Source: Echinococcus granulosus
Taxonomy: Eukaryota; Platyhelminthes; Cestoda; Cyclophyllidea; Taeniidae
NCBI RefSeq assembly: GCF_000524195.1
Contig: NW_020170397.1
Coordinates: 900,254 to 964,253, forward strand
Reading direction: 5' to 3'
DNA: 64,000 bases
Shown one piece after another: positions 21,451-34,480 of this stretch (position 1 is the first letter of the stretch; every line of letters starts with the position of its first letter). Both the position numbers and the translations under genes were made by a program. Under the pieces are notes generated by a model that searched no databases, was not told where the DNA came from, and saw nothing but the letters and a program-made list of their open reading frames with translations.

Positions 21451-22531
21451 TTTACACTTCTTCCTACGAAGACTTTTCAAGGTTAAGCCGCTCCACTGTT
21501 ATTGTTCTCACAACAACTTATTTCTATGATTAAGAATTGATGGAATTTTATTTTTTAGTACTCAGTAGACATAAAGGAAACGCCATTATTGCCTAACAGT
21601 GCCGATTCGAGTAAGCTCTTCTATTAAGTAGTAGAACATGAAAAAGAAATCACTATGATGGATTTGATGGGAGGAAATTTTTAGGGTTTCTCTTCTTAAT
21701 GCACTTACTTCCTTCCTTCCTTTTGCGAACTTAAACTACCGAGTACCACGCCTTCTGATCACACAGAATGCCTAACCAACGAAGTAAATATCACTTCAAT
21801 CCTATCCTTGAAAGTCACTTTGGATTGATAAATACGTAAATAATCTTCCCTGAAAACACTATATTTGTGTGGTTCTCCGATCCACTAATTTACAAATGAG
21901 CGTGGCACCCTTTCCCTTTCAAGGTGTGATTGACAAAGCTGACACCTCTCAACACAGCGGACATACGGAAGGTCTCGTCAACAAACAGGAATGATAAAAT
22001 ACCAGTGTTTTCCTCACCTGGTTCAGTTGCCTTATTTACGCGCAGTGCTCAATGGGACCCAAAATAATGAATTGGCAGCGGATGGTAGTAAAGTGGATCC
22101 ACTACTCACAGTTGAGTATCAGTGTAGGCCTAATTAGTTTGCCTCGCCACTGACATGCTCGTCCACCATCATTTTCTCTTTACAGTCACGAGCCGAGCTG
22201 AGTCTCCCCGGGTTTGACAGCAACCCTCGGTTGGTCTAAACACTCTGCATCGTAGCCTCTGGCGAAAACGTAACCTGCGAATCCGTCACGGCCGTCGACT
22301 TAAAGTGAGGGAATATTCTCTGCGCACGTTATGTAACTCGAGCTTGGCTGATTCTAATCTCATGCTTTACTTAGGTCTAAGCGGTTCCAAAGGTCACACC
22401 GTTGTTTTAAAATTCTTTTTCCAATCACAAATTATGCGAACGCTTGACCTTTGACCTTTATGTTCAACAAGGTGACGGCTTAATGTTGTCTATTCGCGAT
22501 GCTCGATGCTATTTAGCATTATATTCGATGA
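21451..22531. other. Intergenic stretch, no gene seen
   Basis: Between repeat B and TRIM copy 5. Frames are short, and no motif, domain or repeat shared with the rest of the window was found. Confidence 0.4.
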
Positions 22532-23002
22532 TGCAGCGTCCCAAAACTTCCCTGAAGGCGGAAGAGGACATACTGCTCGGGTAGAATATGCATTGTCGAA
22601 GTGCTGAAGGGCTTGGGGCTACTGGCATGGTCCGGAGGTCAGAACGCCCAGTACAGGTACAATGGTGGGGCCCCTAAGTGGCCCGCCACTGGAACTGAGA
22701 GTGAGACAAACAAAGTATTGCAGCCCCTCTCCAGTGCCAGTCACCTCAATGCGGTCGGTGCTATAAGAAAAACAGCACCCACGAACCAGCCGCACCAGAC
22801 ACCGAAATTCCGTGCAACTGGGAATCTATCTGATTGTAACATCACTGATACCTCTCGACAATTCTACTGGATCTGAAAATTCCTCCTATGTGGGAATTGT
22901 ATATGGGGGACGAGGAAGTGTGCCCGGCAAGGGCATAATGGCGAAGCCCTCAAGTGGCGCGTTAGAGAAACCGAGCGTGAAACAAATAATTGGAGCATCA
23001 CA
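22532..23002 (-). mobile_element. TRIM-type LTR element, copy 5 (internally deleted)
   Basis: Begins at 22532 with a near-complete terminal repeat, continues into the interior (CCCCTCTCC..., STGSE-coding block), then jumps at about 22920 from interior sequence straight into the second half of the other LTR (CCCGGCAAGGGCATAATGG) and ends at GCATCACA near 23002. Roughly 550 bp of interior and about 100 bp of the second LTR are missing, so it is a deletion derivative. Confidence 0.72.
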
Positions 23003-23875
23003 AATAGTGATATTCATGTAAATTATTCAAAAATCTGTATTTATAACTTAAGGCCTGAAAAGTAATACTGAAAATCCATTGAGGGGACCCTAATTATCAG
23101 CATGATATAAAGTGTCCCTTTGCCGGAAAGGAGCCCGGATTGAGCATTTGCCTGCCTGACGCAGGGCATCGCTGCAGCACGCCATCAGACGAGTGTGGTT
23201 GCTGTCGTCGCTTCTGCACGAACGCATGACAGTGGGTGGACACTTCTCAAACGAAATTTAATTAAATGCTGTTGTTTTAATGCTAACAATGGATACGAGA
23301 TGACGGTGAGTCAGGTGGCAACCCACCGGAAGCGTGGTTGCCTCGCGTGCCACCAATCGATTGAACACCTCATCCAACTGTCCCGGATTGGTGACAAGGC
23401 TTGGGGCTGTGGAACCTACGTGACCAGAGTAAGCCTGGCTGCAGCATGCACAAATGGCGTAGCGTTCTTACAGAAATAATGCGGCATCAAAAGCCTGCTT
23501 AACGCCCTAGTGAAATTTGAAACCAAATGTGAAAATCCAACGCTGAGGATGTATCCAAGTTTGAAATAGTTTCTTGGAAGAAAAAGTAGTCTTCCACTCA
23601 AAGCGTTGCATCAACTGAGGCCAAAAAGTGACCCATAAATCAGCCACCGGTACTGCTGGTAATAAAATTGTCTGCGAACAAAAGAGTAGACCGATCACAA
23701 ATCCAATGGGTGTCAAAACAAATCCTCAGAATGAATGAAGTAAATTGTTATAAAATGGCGGAAGCTAAAGCAGCGTCTGCACTTTGCAGCAAAACGCACC
23801 ACCAACTGATGTGTGATGCGTCAGCATAAGCACGACCCAAACGGGGTCACTACTGAAATAGGCAATAGCGCTTCA
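23003..23875. other. Intergenic stretch, no gene seen
   Basis: A relatively GC-rich block (about 23130-23480) stands out from its AT-rich surroundings and is open over 90 codons on the plus strand, but I recognise no protein or RNA family in it. The rest up to the G-protein promoter region holds nothing that I can support. Confidence 0.35.
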
Positions 23876-24110
23876 ACGCGTGTGTGCGCACGCACCGCAT
23901 GCAAAATAGGGGGCACACGTGCGCACCGATCGATAATGCCTGTACGCTATTAGACCAATGTCAGAGGCATAGCTCTGCGCACGCTACATGAAAGCGCGCC
24001 GCTCTGATTGGTGCAGACACGGATGCAAACGCCTGATTGGTTGACTGGCCAGGCGTCTTTCGCGCACGATTGGCGACTTCACGCGCGTGCTAAAATACGT
24101 TGGGGCTGTG
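23876..24110 (+). promoter_or_regulatory. CCAAT-rich, GC-alternating promoter-like region of the G-beta gene
   Basis: A CCAAT box at 23955-23959 and three inverted copies (ATTGG) at 24007, 24036 and 24069 lie 130-250 bases before the G-beta start codon; the inverted copies are spaced 29 and 33 bases apart. The same region is rich in CpG and alternating GCGCAC/GCGTGTGTGC runs (23876-23901, 24060-24090). Regularly spaced CCAAT boxes of this kind are typical of NF-Y-driven promoters. This is a motif-based inference. Confidence 0.4.
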
Positions 24111-24201
24111 CGGCATTGAGAAGCAGCTGACTTTTCCGTGGAATGCGTTCGCCTCATAAGTCTACGTATCAATAAGGTTATTAGTGAAATTGCGCACTAC
24201 A

Positions 24202-25284
24202 ATGGCCGGGGTTCCGGGATGCTCCCTTCCCACTTCTACGGAGGATCTTAGTCCTGAGGAAGTGGCTCTACAAGATGAAATAGCCTCATTAAAGGCCCAG
24301 TTGGAGGCTGCACGAAAGGAGGTCGCAGATACGGATTTTTACACAATGACAAAGGAGGTTGTTGAGTTAGGTCGATTGAAGTTCAAATTCCGCAAGACCC
24401 TCCGAGGTCATATAGCAAAAGTGGCTTCAGTTAGATGGGCTTCCGATAGTCAACTAATCCTATCTGCAGGGCAGGATGGAAAGCTCATTGTTTGGGATGG
24501 TCATACCGCAAACAAAGTGCGCATGATTCCCCTCAAAACTGCGTGGGTGCTGGGATGTGCCATCTCACCCAGTATGCATCAAGTTGTGAGTGGTGGTCTG
24601 GATAACCTCATTGCCGTTTTCAGCTTGAATTCGCCCGAAGGTACCCCTGCACAACTCATTCAAGAACTTTCTGGCCACAATGGATATATTTCCAGCTTGG
24701 ATTATATTGATGAAACAAAATTACTGAGCGCATCTGGTGACAAAACTCTTGGGCTGTGGGACATGGAGAAAGGAGAGTTAGTCTCTACATTCTCCGGACA
24801 CACAAACGACGTGAACAGTGTGCGCGTATGTCGTACCAACAAAAATCTCGCCGTGTCCGTTTCTTCCGACTACACCTGCCGCACGTGGGACATCAGGTGT
24901 GCAAAAAGCACTCAGCTCTTTGAAGGCCACGAGCAAGATGTCAACGGCGTGGACATATTCCCCAGTGGGCAGGCGTTTGCAACCTCATCAGACGACACCT
25001 CGTGTCGCTTGTGGGACATCCGCTCCGATCAGGCTGTTGCCGCCTATGTGGACGAGTTTATCCAGTGTGGCAGTACTTGCGTGGCCCTCTCCCGTTCCGG
25101 TCGTGTTCTGATAGCCGGCTACGACGACTTCAACTGTCACGTGTGGGATGTGCTCAGGGAAGAGCGGGTTGGCATCATGTCGGCACACGACGCGCGTGTC
25201 TCCTCTCTCTCCGTGAATGAGGTGGGAAACGCAATCGTAACGGGCTCCTGGGATTCACTGTGCTATGTTTGGACAGCTAAATGA
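24202..25284 (+). CDS. GNB: Heterotrimeric G-protein beta subunit (divergent, intronless)
   Basis: Intronless frame of 360 residues from the ATG at 24202. The GTG six codons earlier has no support. An N-terminal helix (about residues 20-45, LQDEIASLKAQLEAARKE) would pair with a G-gamma subunit. Seven WD repeats follow: TLRGHIAKV...DGKLIVWD, WVLGCAIS...GGLDNLIAVF, LSGHNGYIS...LGLWD, FSGHTNDVN...CRTWD, FEGHEQDVNG...CRLWD, VALSRSGRVLIAGYDDFNCHVWD and MSAHDARVS...GSWDSLCYVW. NKVRMIPL and TLRGHIAK place it nearer the G-beta 1-4 class than G-beta 5, but it is clearly diverged and carries about 20 extra N-terminal residues. It should form the membrane-associated beta-gamma dimer. Absence of introns suggests a retrocopy origin or a lineage-specific paralogue; the intact frame argues against a pseudogene. 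Confidence 0.92.
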   Translation: MAGVPGCSLPTSTEDLSPEEVALQDEIASLKAQLEAARKEVADTDFYTMTKEVVELGRLKFKFRKTLRGHIAKVASVRWASDSQLILSAGQDGKLIVWDGHTANKVRMIPLKTAWVLGCAISPSMHQVVSGGLDNLIAVFSLNSPEGTPAQLIQELSGHNGYISSLDYIDETKLLSASGDKTLGLWDMEKGELVSTFSGHTNDVNSVRVCRTNKNLAVSVSSDYTCRTWDIRCAKSTQLFEGHEQDVNGVDIFPSGQAFATSSDDTSCRLWDIRSDQAVAAYVDEFIQCGSTCVALSRSGRVLIAGYDDFNCHVWDVLREERVGIMSAHDARVSSLSVNEVGNAIVTGSWDSLCYVWTAK

Positions 25285-28200
25285 ATTCCCTTGTTAGAAA
25301 AATCCCTGCTCCCACTCACCCTCTAGTCTGATTATGTTCTTAAATTACAACTATGGGAAAGTTGATTGCTCCTAGCAAATTTTGGCATTGTTCTCTGCAA
25401 TTATCACTGCTAAAACTGCAACTAGTATCATTTTCAACAACTACTCCCTTCTATTCTTGATCTGCGGACTCTTGTTCCTCCCGTGGAACGATTTTGCACC
25501 ATTTCTCTACACCAACACGTACAAACCAGTGTTGCATGAGTAGACAGCGCCAGGCCTACCGCGAAAATCCTCATTTCTCCGTCTCCTTCTTCCTTTCTTC
25601 ATTAACGCTACATTGGATAGGGTCGTTTCCCTTGGTTTTACTCCCTGCATCGGTACTACTCCCCACTGCCCTACAAACCACCGTCTCCGCGTGAGCTCCT
25701 CTTACCCTTCTTTCTTGCCTTTTGCATTAAATCTCATGTCCACATTGTATATTGTGTCAAAGTATAAATTATCACATTTTTTGCCGATGAGAGATGCACT
25801 TGTTTTGCTTTATTTTGGCACTGCTTTTTGTCCAATACCATTGCCTAGTTCATTGAGTTCATGCCCTCAGAGTTGTTCACATTCCATGCCTTGACTGTTT
25901 TTTGTCGTCAGAAAAGCTCACCTTTGGTTATTCCACACACAACGATTGTGTGACTATATTTTCGAGCTGAATCAGACCCTATTTTGCACACTTCCTGAAA
26001 CCGAAGCTATGTGAAAATCCAAAAGCACGCCAACACATGTAGTGTGTGTATGTGCATTGCATTATTTTCTTATACTTTTTTATCTGTTTTCTAATCAACC
26101 GAAGCATGAGGTTGCCCGAATGGCATTGATTGGCGTACCTTGGTCCACCGTTTTCGAAGACACGTCGGCTAATTAACATACTATCATTACCAAAAAAAAT
26201 TGCCTGACATGATGTAAGGCTAACAACAAGTTCTAAAGGGCCTGCTTTTTCACCTAATGTAAGGCATGGACATGCGGGTATATGGACGAGAAGTTGCTTG
26301 AGTGGTCTGACGCCATGTAGCACCTGGGCCTTTCTCTCTGCAGGCACGGGTGACTCACTAACGGTTTCTGTGTTGCCTCCATTCATCTCGCCCCTTCTAC
26401 CTTTCGTGTTCTAAAATCAACCAGCGGCCTTTTGGAACTGAATGTGTTGACAGAAACAGGCTTCCTCTGCTAGCAAACTTCTACAAATTTTGTCTGATGC
26501 CTAGACACCACCGACATATTTGTGGTAGGAAGTCTGCTAAAGCTGCACCGATACTTCGGGTGAACAGCGGCTGGACTATTTCCTATCCGTTAAGTCTTTC
26601 TTTTTTTCATTTTTGAATCCCGATTTGCGTTTTTTCCACCATCTCGTGTTTAACTTTTTTTAGATTAAAATGCCATAAACTGATAAGATATTGGTGGATT
26701 TCTGCAAACGCTTTGCTATTTGATTGTTAACCCCGAATGTAAACTGACTCAGTGGATGTAGCTGCACTTACTTTGTCGTTGCCATCTCTATTGTTAAAGG
26801 CGTGGCAGATGGCAGGGTCTACAACAAGTCCACCCCGGTAGCTCGCTTCAATTAAGGTGTTGGAGTCGCGTACCTGGATAGTTTCTCGGCCTCAAGGAGC
26901 ACACAAGTCAATGTCATGGAACGTTTCATAAACCTTTTTTCATCAAAAGACATTCTGCGTCGCATTGTCCGTATTGGTACGTTGTAGCGGCGTTGTCACA
27001 ATGCACTCCCGTAAACACATCACTACGTCAATCGGAGGTTGGTTCTAACGGGAACCATACACTGATTTGACTAAACCCGTAAACGACACCAATTTTTTGC
27101 TCTATATTTATCACCAGTGTGGATTAGAAAGCATTGTTTAAATTCCGATCAAACAGACACTGGAAGTCAGTTCTTATTCTTATACCAGTGCAATTACTCC
27201 ACAAGTAGTTTTTTTGCTTCTGGTCCAAAAACTATGGTATCAAAGACCTTCAATTTTATTTTTCCTTCCCTTCTACATGAAAATCCAACTCCCATTGTCT
27301 ATAGAAATCGATTTTAATGCCAACCTGAATTAAGGAAAAATTGACCACTGACGAATTTTCGTCCTGATGAATAAGCACCACTGGTTTGTCCGTTGCTGAA
27401 TCACCCCAAGTTGGTGTGTTTTTCTACAACCTCGAATTACGTGCTTCCTCCATGGCTGACATCATCGAGTGCAGCAGGCGACTTCCACCTCGTGTTTCTG
27501 GTGGTTTCTGCAGTGTAGGTGCAATGAAGTGGATTCTTTTATCCCCTTTCCTGTGGATGAAGCCTTATAATAGTGCTAGCTTCCACTTCAACACCAAAGG
27601 CGTAAATCAACCCCATTAAAAATTGTATTTTTTATACCCTTGACTCCTTCCATCTTAATTCGATCAACTATGTTTTGGTCGCTGTTGGAACGCGGCTTTG
27701 CCAATTTTGAGAACTGTCAAATGGTATTTTTGCCAACTAGTACCACCCACTTGATCACCAGTCTTGGAATGACTTACCACACTTCAACTAACCTCGTGTA
27801 GCATTACCACCACATCATTATGCTTGGTATGTTGCTTATATTCTTAGCAACTTTGAATGGTCACCATGCAAGACTAATACCTTCGAGCTCTTCTGGTCAT
27901 CTGTCTGCACTGTGTTACCCTAGTGAAAATGCTCATCTTTTTTTTCCTGGTACTCCGTAAAAGAATTAAATTGTTTCCTCTTCTCTTCGGATGCCAGGCA
28001 TTGAGACAGCCATTTTGCCTAGAAGAAATTGGTTATTTGAGTTGAAACTTAGTCTTTGGTCCTGAATTTTAGAATTAAAGCAAGTTATGCCTTTTTACTG
28101 TGAGCTAAATACTTAGATAATAATAAGTGGCTCATTACTTGCAGGTGGAGTTAGCCTCGAGACTAACTGCGATACTGAGGGTAAATCTTTAATGCCTCTA

Positions 28201-31200
28201 TAAGGAGGCAAAGAACCCACACCAATAGTAAACTTTTGTTGCAAACAATTTTGGCAGAGCGATCATAGTTCCCTACACAGTTAGTTCCGATCCTCAGAGT
28301 CATTATTTAAAACGGTAATTAGAGCGAAGGGAGCAGGTCTTTTCAGAGCCACAAAAAAGGAGCTTTTAGTGTGTTTAGTGAGTTTAAGGTGGTGCGGCAA
28401 ATTTATTGTGCTTTGTGGTTACAAAAGCCAAGTCGTCTTTATGTACCATGGAAGCTATGTTTTATCCCAACAAAGAAACAGCATTGGTGGGTATCTTCCA
28501 CCGTGCATTAGATTAAGCATACCTTTGTGGACGTATCCTCCAGAGTGAGTAGACGGTTAGTATTAAAAGGTTTCTGTGCATCGATAACATACGTACTCAG
28601 ATTTCCACATAGAAAATGCTCATTGGGACATCATGAATTAAGCTGAAATGCATTTGTCCGAACCCTAGCAGTCACCAACCCACAGCTTAACGAAGGGAAG
28701 ATTGTTTAAGCGATAAACCACCCGCTTTACTGCCTGATGGGCTCACACTATGCGCTTCTGACGTGCACTGCAAACAGCTCGTCCGTTTCCCGTTGGATGC
28801 ACCACCCCCTATTCTGACTATTAAATAGGCATCTGACCGATCGCGGCAGCAGATCTGGTGCTCCAACGGCGCTTTGGACGGTGACTTTGGTATCTATTTA
28901 GCCTGGTGAGGTAAACTAAGGTCAGTTCACGGGTTTTCGGAGATTGTTTTGGACTAAGCTGGGTGATATGTTGGCGATACATTCTAGTGAAAATATTAGC
29001 TGATTAAATTTGTGGCGTATTTTTACTGCGCACTTGTGTGACGTCCCGATTTTCCCTTCTAAGCCCGCACATCACCTATGCGACGGATTAAGAGGAACTG
29101 AATTAGAATAGAAAGAAAAAAAACGACAACACAAAGTCTGGGTTATGGCAGTCGCTTTACTCTGGGACTACGAGAGTGAGCGTCTGGGACCACACCTGAG
29201 AAGGCTTAACGTAGACACCAAACGTTACGGATAAGTAAGCAGCTGAAAAGTATGTAGACCTCTTCCACTTTTTTTTTCTTTTACATAATTCCACTCCGCA
29301 CCTGCTCTAATTCCCACGTGTGCTTTGCGACCTGGGATAAACAAGTGAAATAATTATGCGGGTGCTTAAGCAGGTACCGAAATTGGCCCGGATTCGTCGT
29401 CAGCTGGAACGGATTCCTCTTCGCCCTTCGAACTCGTGTTGGAATGTGCAGAATAAGCTGAAATAAATCAGGAGTCAAATAAATAGTTCAAACTTCGTGG
29501 TAGCTTGCAAATTTTAGATTGATGTGTTGACAAGTGTACCTTTTGTATCCAGCTTGTTTTAGGACTAACTATATTTATCTTCAAGCAATTACGGAAATCA
29601 ATCACTTCCTTGACAAAAAATTACCTATCCAAATTCCATAATAGGTATGTAAATAGTTTGCACAGGAGGCTGATCCATTTGGGATGCAACCACACACGAC
29701 TATTTATACATAAACTAAGTTACCCCCCCCCCTAGGGAACAGGTTGGTTGTGGGATGTACCGCTCACAAAGGGTTTAGCTAATTAGATAACTTTTATTAG
29801 TATTCTCACTCCCCTCTGTGGATGGCTTCACACCTCTACAGAATTACAGCCGACTTGATTGCCCACTTTTTTATGCAACACATAAGGCTATATTTGATTG
29901 AAAGCCCATCTGAGGGGGATTGTGAGCCTAACTTAGTCAGTCACACTGTCCGACAAGTTTGCACGCAACATTCTGCCACTGTAGTGACAGCGGATGGTAA
30001 AGTTGCCAGGCTTGAGGCAAGAATTGTCCGTTCAATTTGAGGGGGGAGTATGGCCATTGGATGGGAATCAAGTGATGCAATACAGCAAGACGACAAAATA
30101 TTCTGGTTTTTTATGGACGAGAGAAATGTGGAAAGGAATATTGCGGAGGGAAAAGGGGCTTTTGTGTTTACCCTTAAAGTATAATTGTTTGGGTGCAAGC
30201 TAGCAATCCGTATAAAGTTAGTAGTTGGGTCACTTATTTCCAAATTTTTCCCCCACTAGGGTGAAGTTACTTGCAGGAGGCGATGATGATATTACCAATT
30301 TGCCCAGTTAGTTTGCAGTTTTCGCCCATCTTTCCGGTTTTAAAATTAGTGGAAGTCGAAACGTAGAAGCCACATTGGTCGAAGTCGTCGAGCACTACCC
30401 CATGAATAGCTGCCTCACACCGACGAGTATGGAGGTTTAAACTGGTTTACCGCCAGTGGAAGTGAATCGAACATTTTCCCTTGACATTTCAGGAGACGAA
30501 TAATAATTGCAGAATGAAACCTGCAAAGTCCAAAAACAGTGAGTAGTAATTAAACTTATGTAAGTCCTTTCAGTGGTTGGTAGCGGACTAGCAATTTACC
30601 TGAAGAGTTCGGAAAGTGGTGAACAAGGTGGCATCAATTTTCGAGTCGCTATGAGGGAATACTAGTGATACAGTGGCAGACACAAAATCAGGGGAACTGG
30701 ATCACGATGGGGAGTGATTACTCCCATCGAGTATGAAGGAGGAACTAATCATAGAGCCTGGAAGTATGAGCGTAGAACACCCAGCAGACCAGAGTACTCC
30801 AGAGGGAATATACTGAACACTTGGTTTTTTGTAGGCATGCTAATACCCTTAATTTCAACTGATTCAAATAACTGAACATAGGCAAACTAATCCTTCCTAA
30901 AAAAACCAAGCGCGCCTTAGCATTGCTAGTCTTTCATTGTTTGCAATGGACAAATTCTACATCTCTTTTCAGCCACTTTTGACTTCAATTCAGCATTTTG
31001 CTTCGAAATAAATATCTAGGAAACTCGATTATTTGTAGAACTTTGCTGCTATTTTCAGACTATTTTCCGGCTCAATGGTTGTTCCGCAAATATTATACAA
31101 GTTGGGAAAAAAATCTGCACTCTTTTTCTATTCGATAGATTAAACCACATGTTTGTTTTGGTTAATCTCCTTCATTAAAATAGATTAGAAAACCGAGTTC

Positions 31201-32006
31201 TTCACCTAACTTTTCAGCAATCTATTTCCAACATCGATGGTACTATTAAACTTCAGATTGATAACTTGCAAACTCCATCGTGCAAAACGCTTTCACATAT
31301 GATAACATTGAGTTACAATGTCAAACACGATGAAATATGGCATATTTTACGAGGAAATGCGGTGCAGGTGACCTGGTAATTGTATTCGGACAAAACGCAA
31401 ACCGCGATCACATGGAACAGATGTCCCAGGTTAACCAAACGCGGGCCAGAGCACGACTGATAAGCGCGTTACACTAAATGTAGAATGCGGCACTTCACCC
31501 ACTGCGCACATCACTGGAAGTAGCGTCAGGAGCGGTAGAGAAACAAATGAGCTTCCACACATTCTCTCATTTTTCCCTTGGTCACGCTCCATAGAGTTGA
31601 GTCCGGCAGGTGGTTTCGTCAAAATTTAGAGGCGTAAAGTCCAACTTTTGGCAGCCACCGACCAACCCAGAAAGAACAACTCATTGTAATTTTTATCGGT
31701 CAAGCCACCTCCCGCCGCTTGAGACATCTCATGAACAATGCTTACTTAAACAGCATAAGCAGCAATGGCATAGCAACGCAGAGCAGTGATTGAAACTAAA
31801 CGGTTTATTCCACTCTGATTAGGTGGAGGGGAGGAATGAAGGCAACTGACACAACTTTGACACGTGAAGAACGCATAGGTTACTCAACAAAATCTATTTC
31901 AATAACACAAAGCTCAGATAAATACACAAACCTCACTACTTAGCAATACCCAGTTCCGGGAGCTAGTAAAATAAAAACCTATACAGATAATTTAAAGTTA
32001 TAATCA
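25285..32006. other. Long intergenic region, no gene recognised
   Basis: About 6.7 kb between the G-beta stop and the RBBP4 stop. Frames up to about 135 codons occur on both strands, but none shows a domain, a consistent exon structure or family resemblance that I recognise. A run of ten C lies at 29723-29732. No TRIM copy was found here. The end next to RBBP4 is its 3' UTR. Confidence 0.45.
31804..31809 (-). other. Candidate polyadenylation signal of RBBP4
   Basis: AATAAA on the minus strand about 200 bases after the RBBP4 stop codon. Confidence 0.45.

Positions 32007-34480
<2,474 letters not shown>

Noticed and set aside
29281..29478. Minus-strand acceptor followed by an acidic Ser-rich short tail, possible terminal exon
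   Set aside because: No upstream exon could be identified between it and RBBP4.
29941..30243. Overlapping open frames on both strands (about 70-100 codons)
   Set aside because: Neither has recognisable motifs or exon context; consistent with chance.
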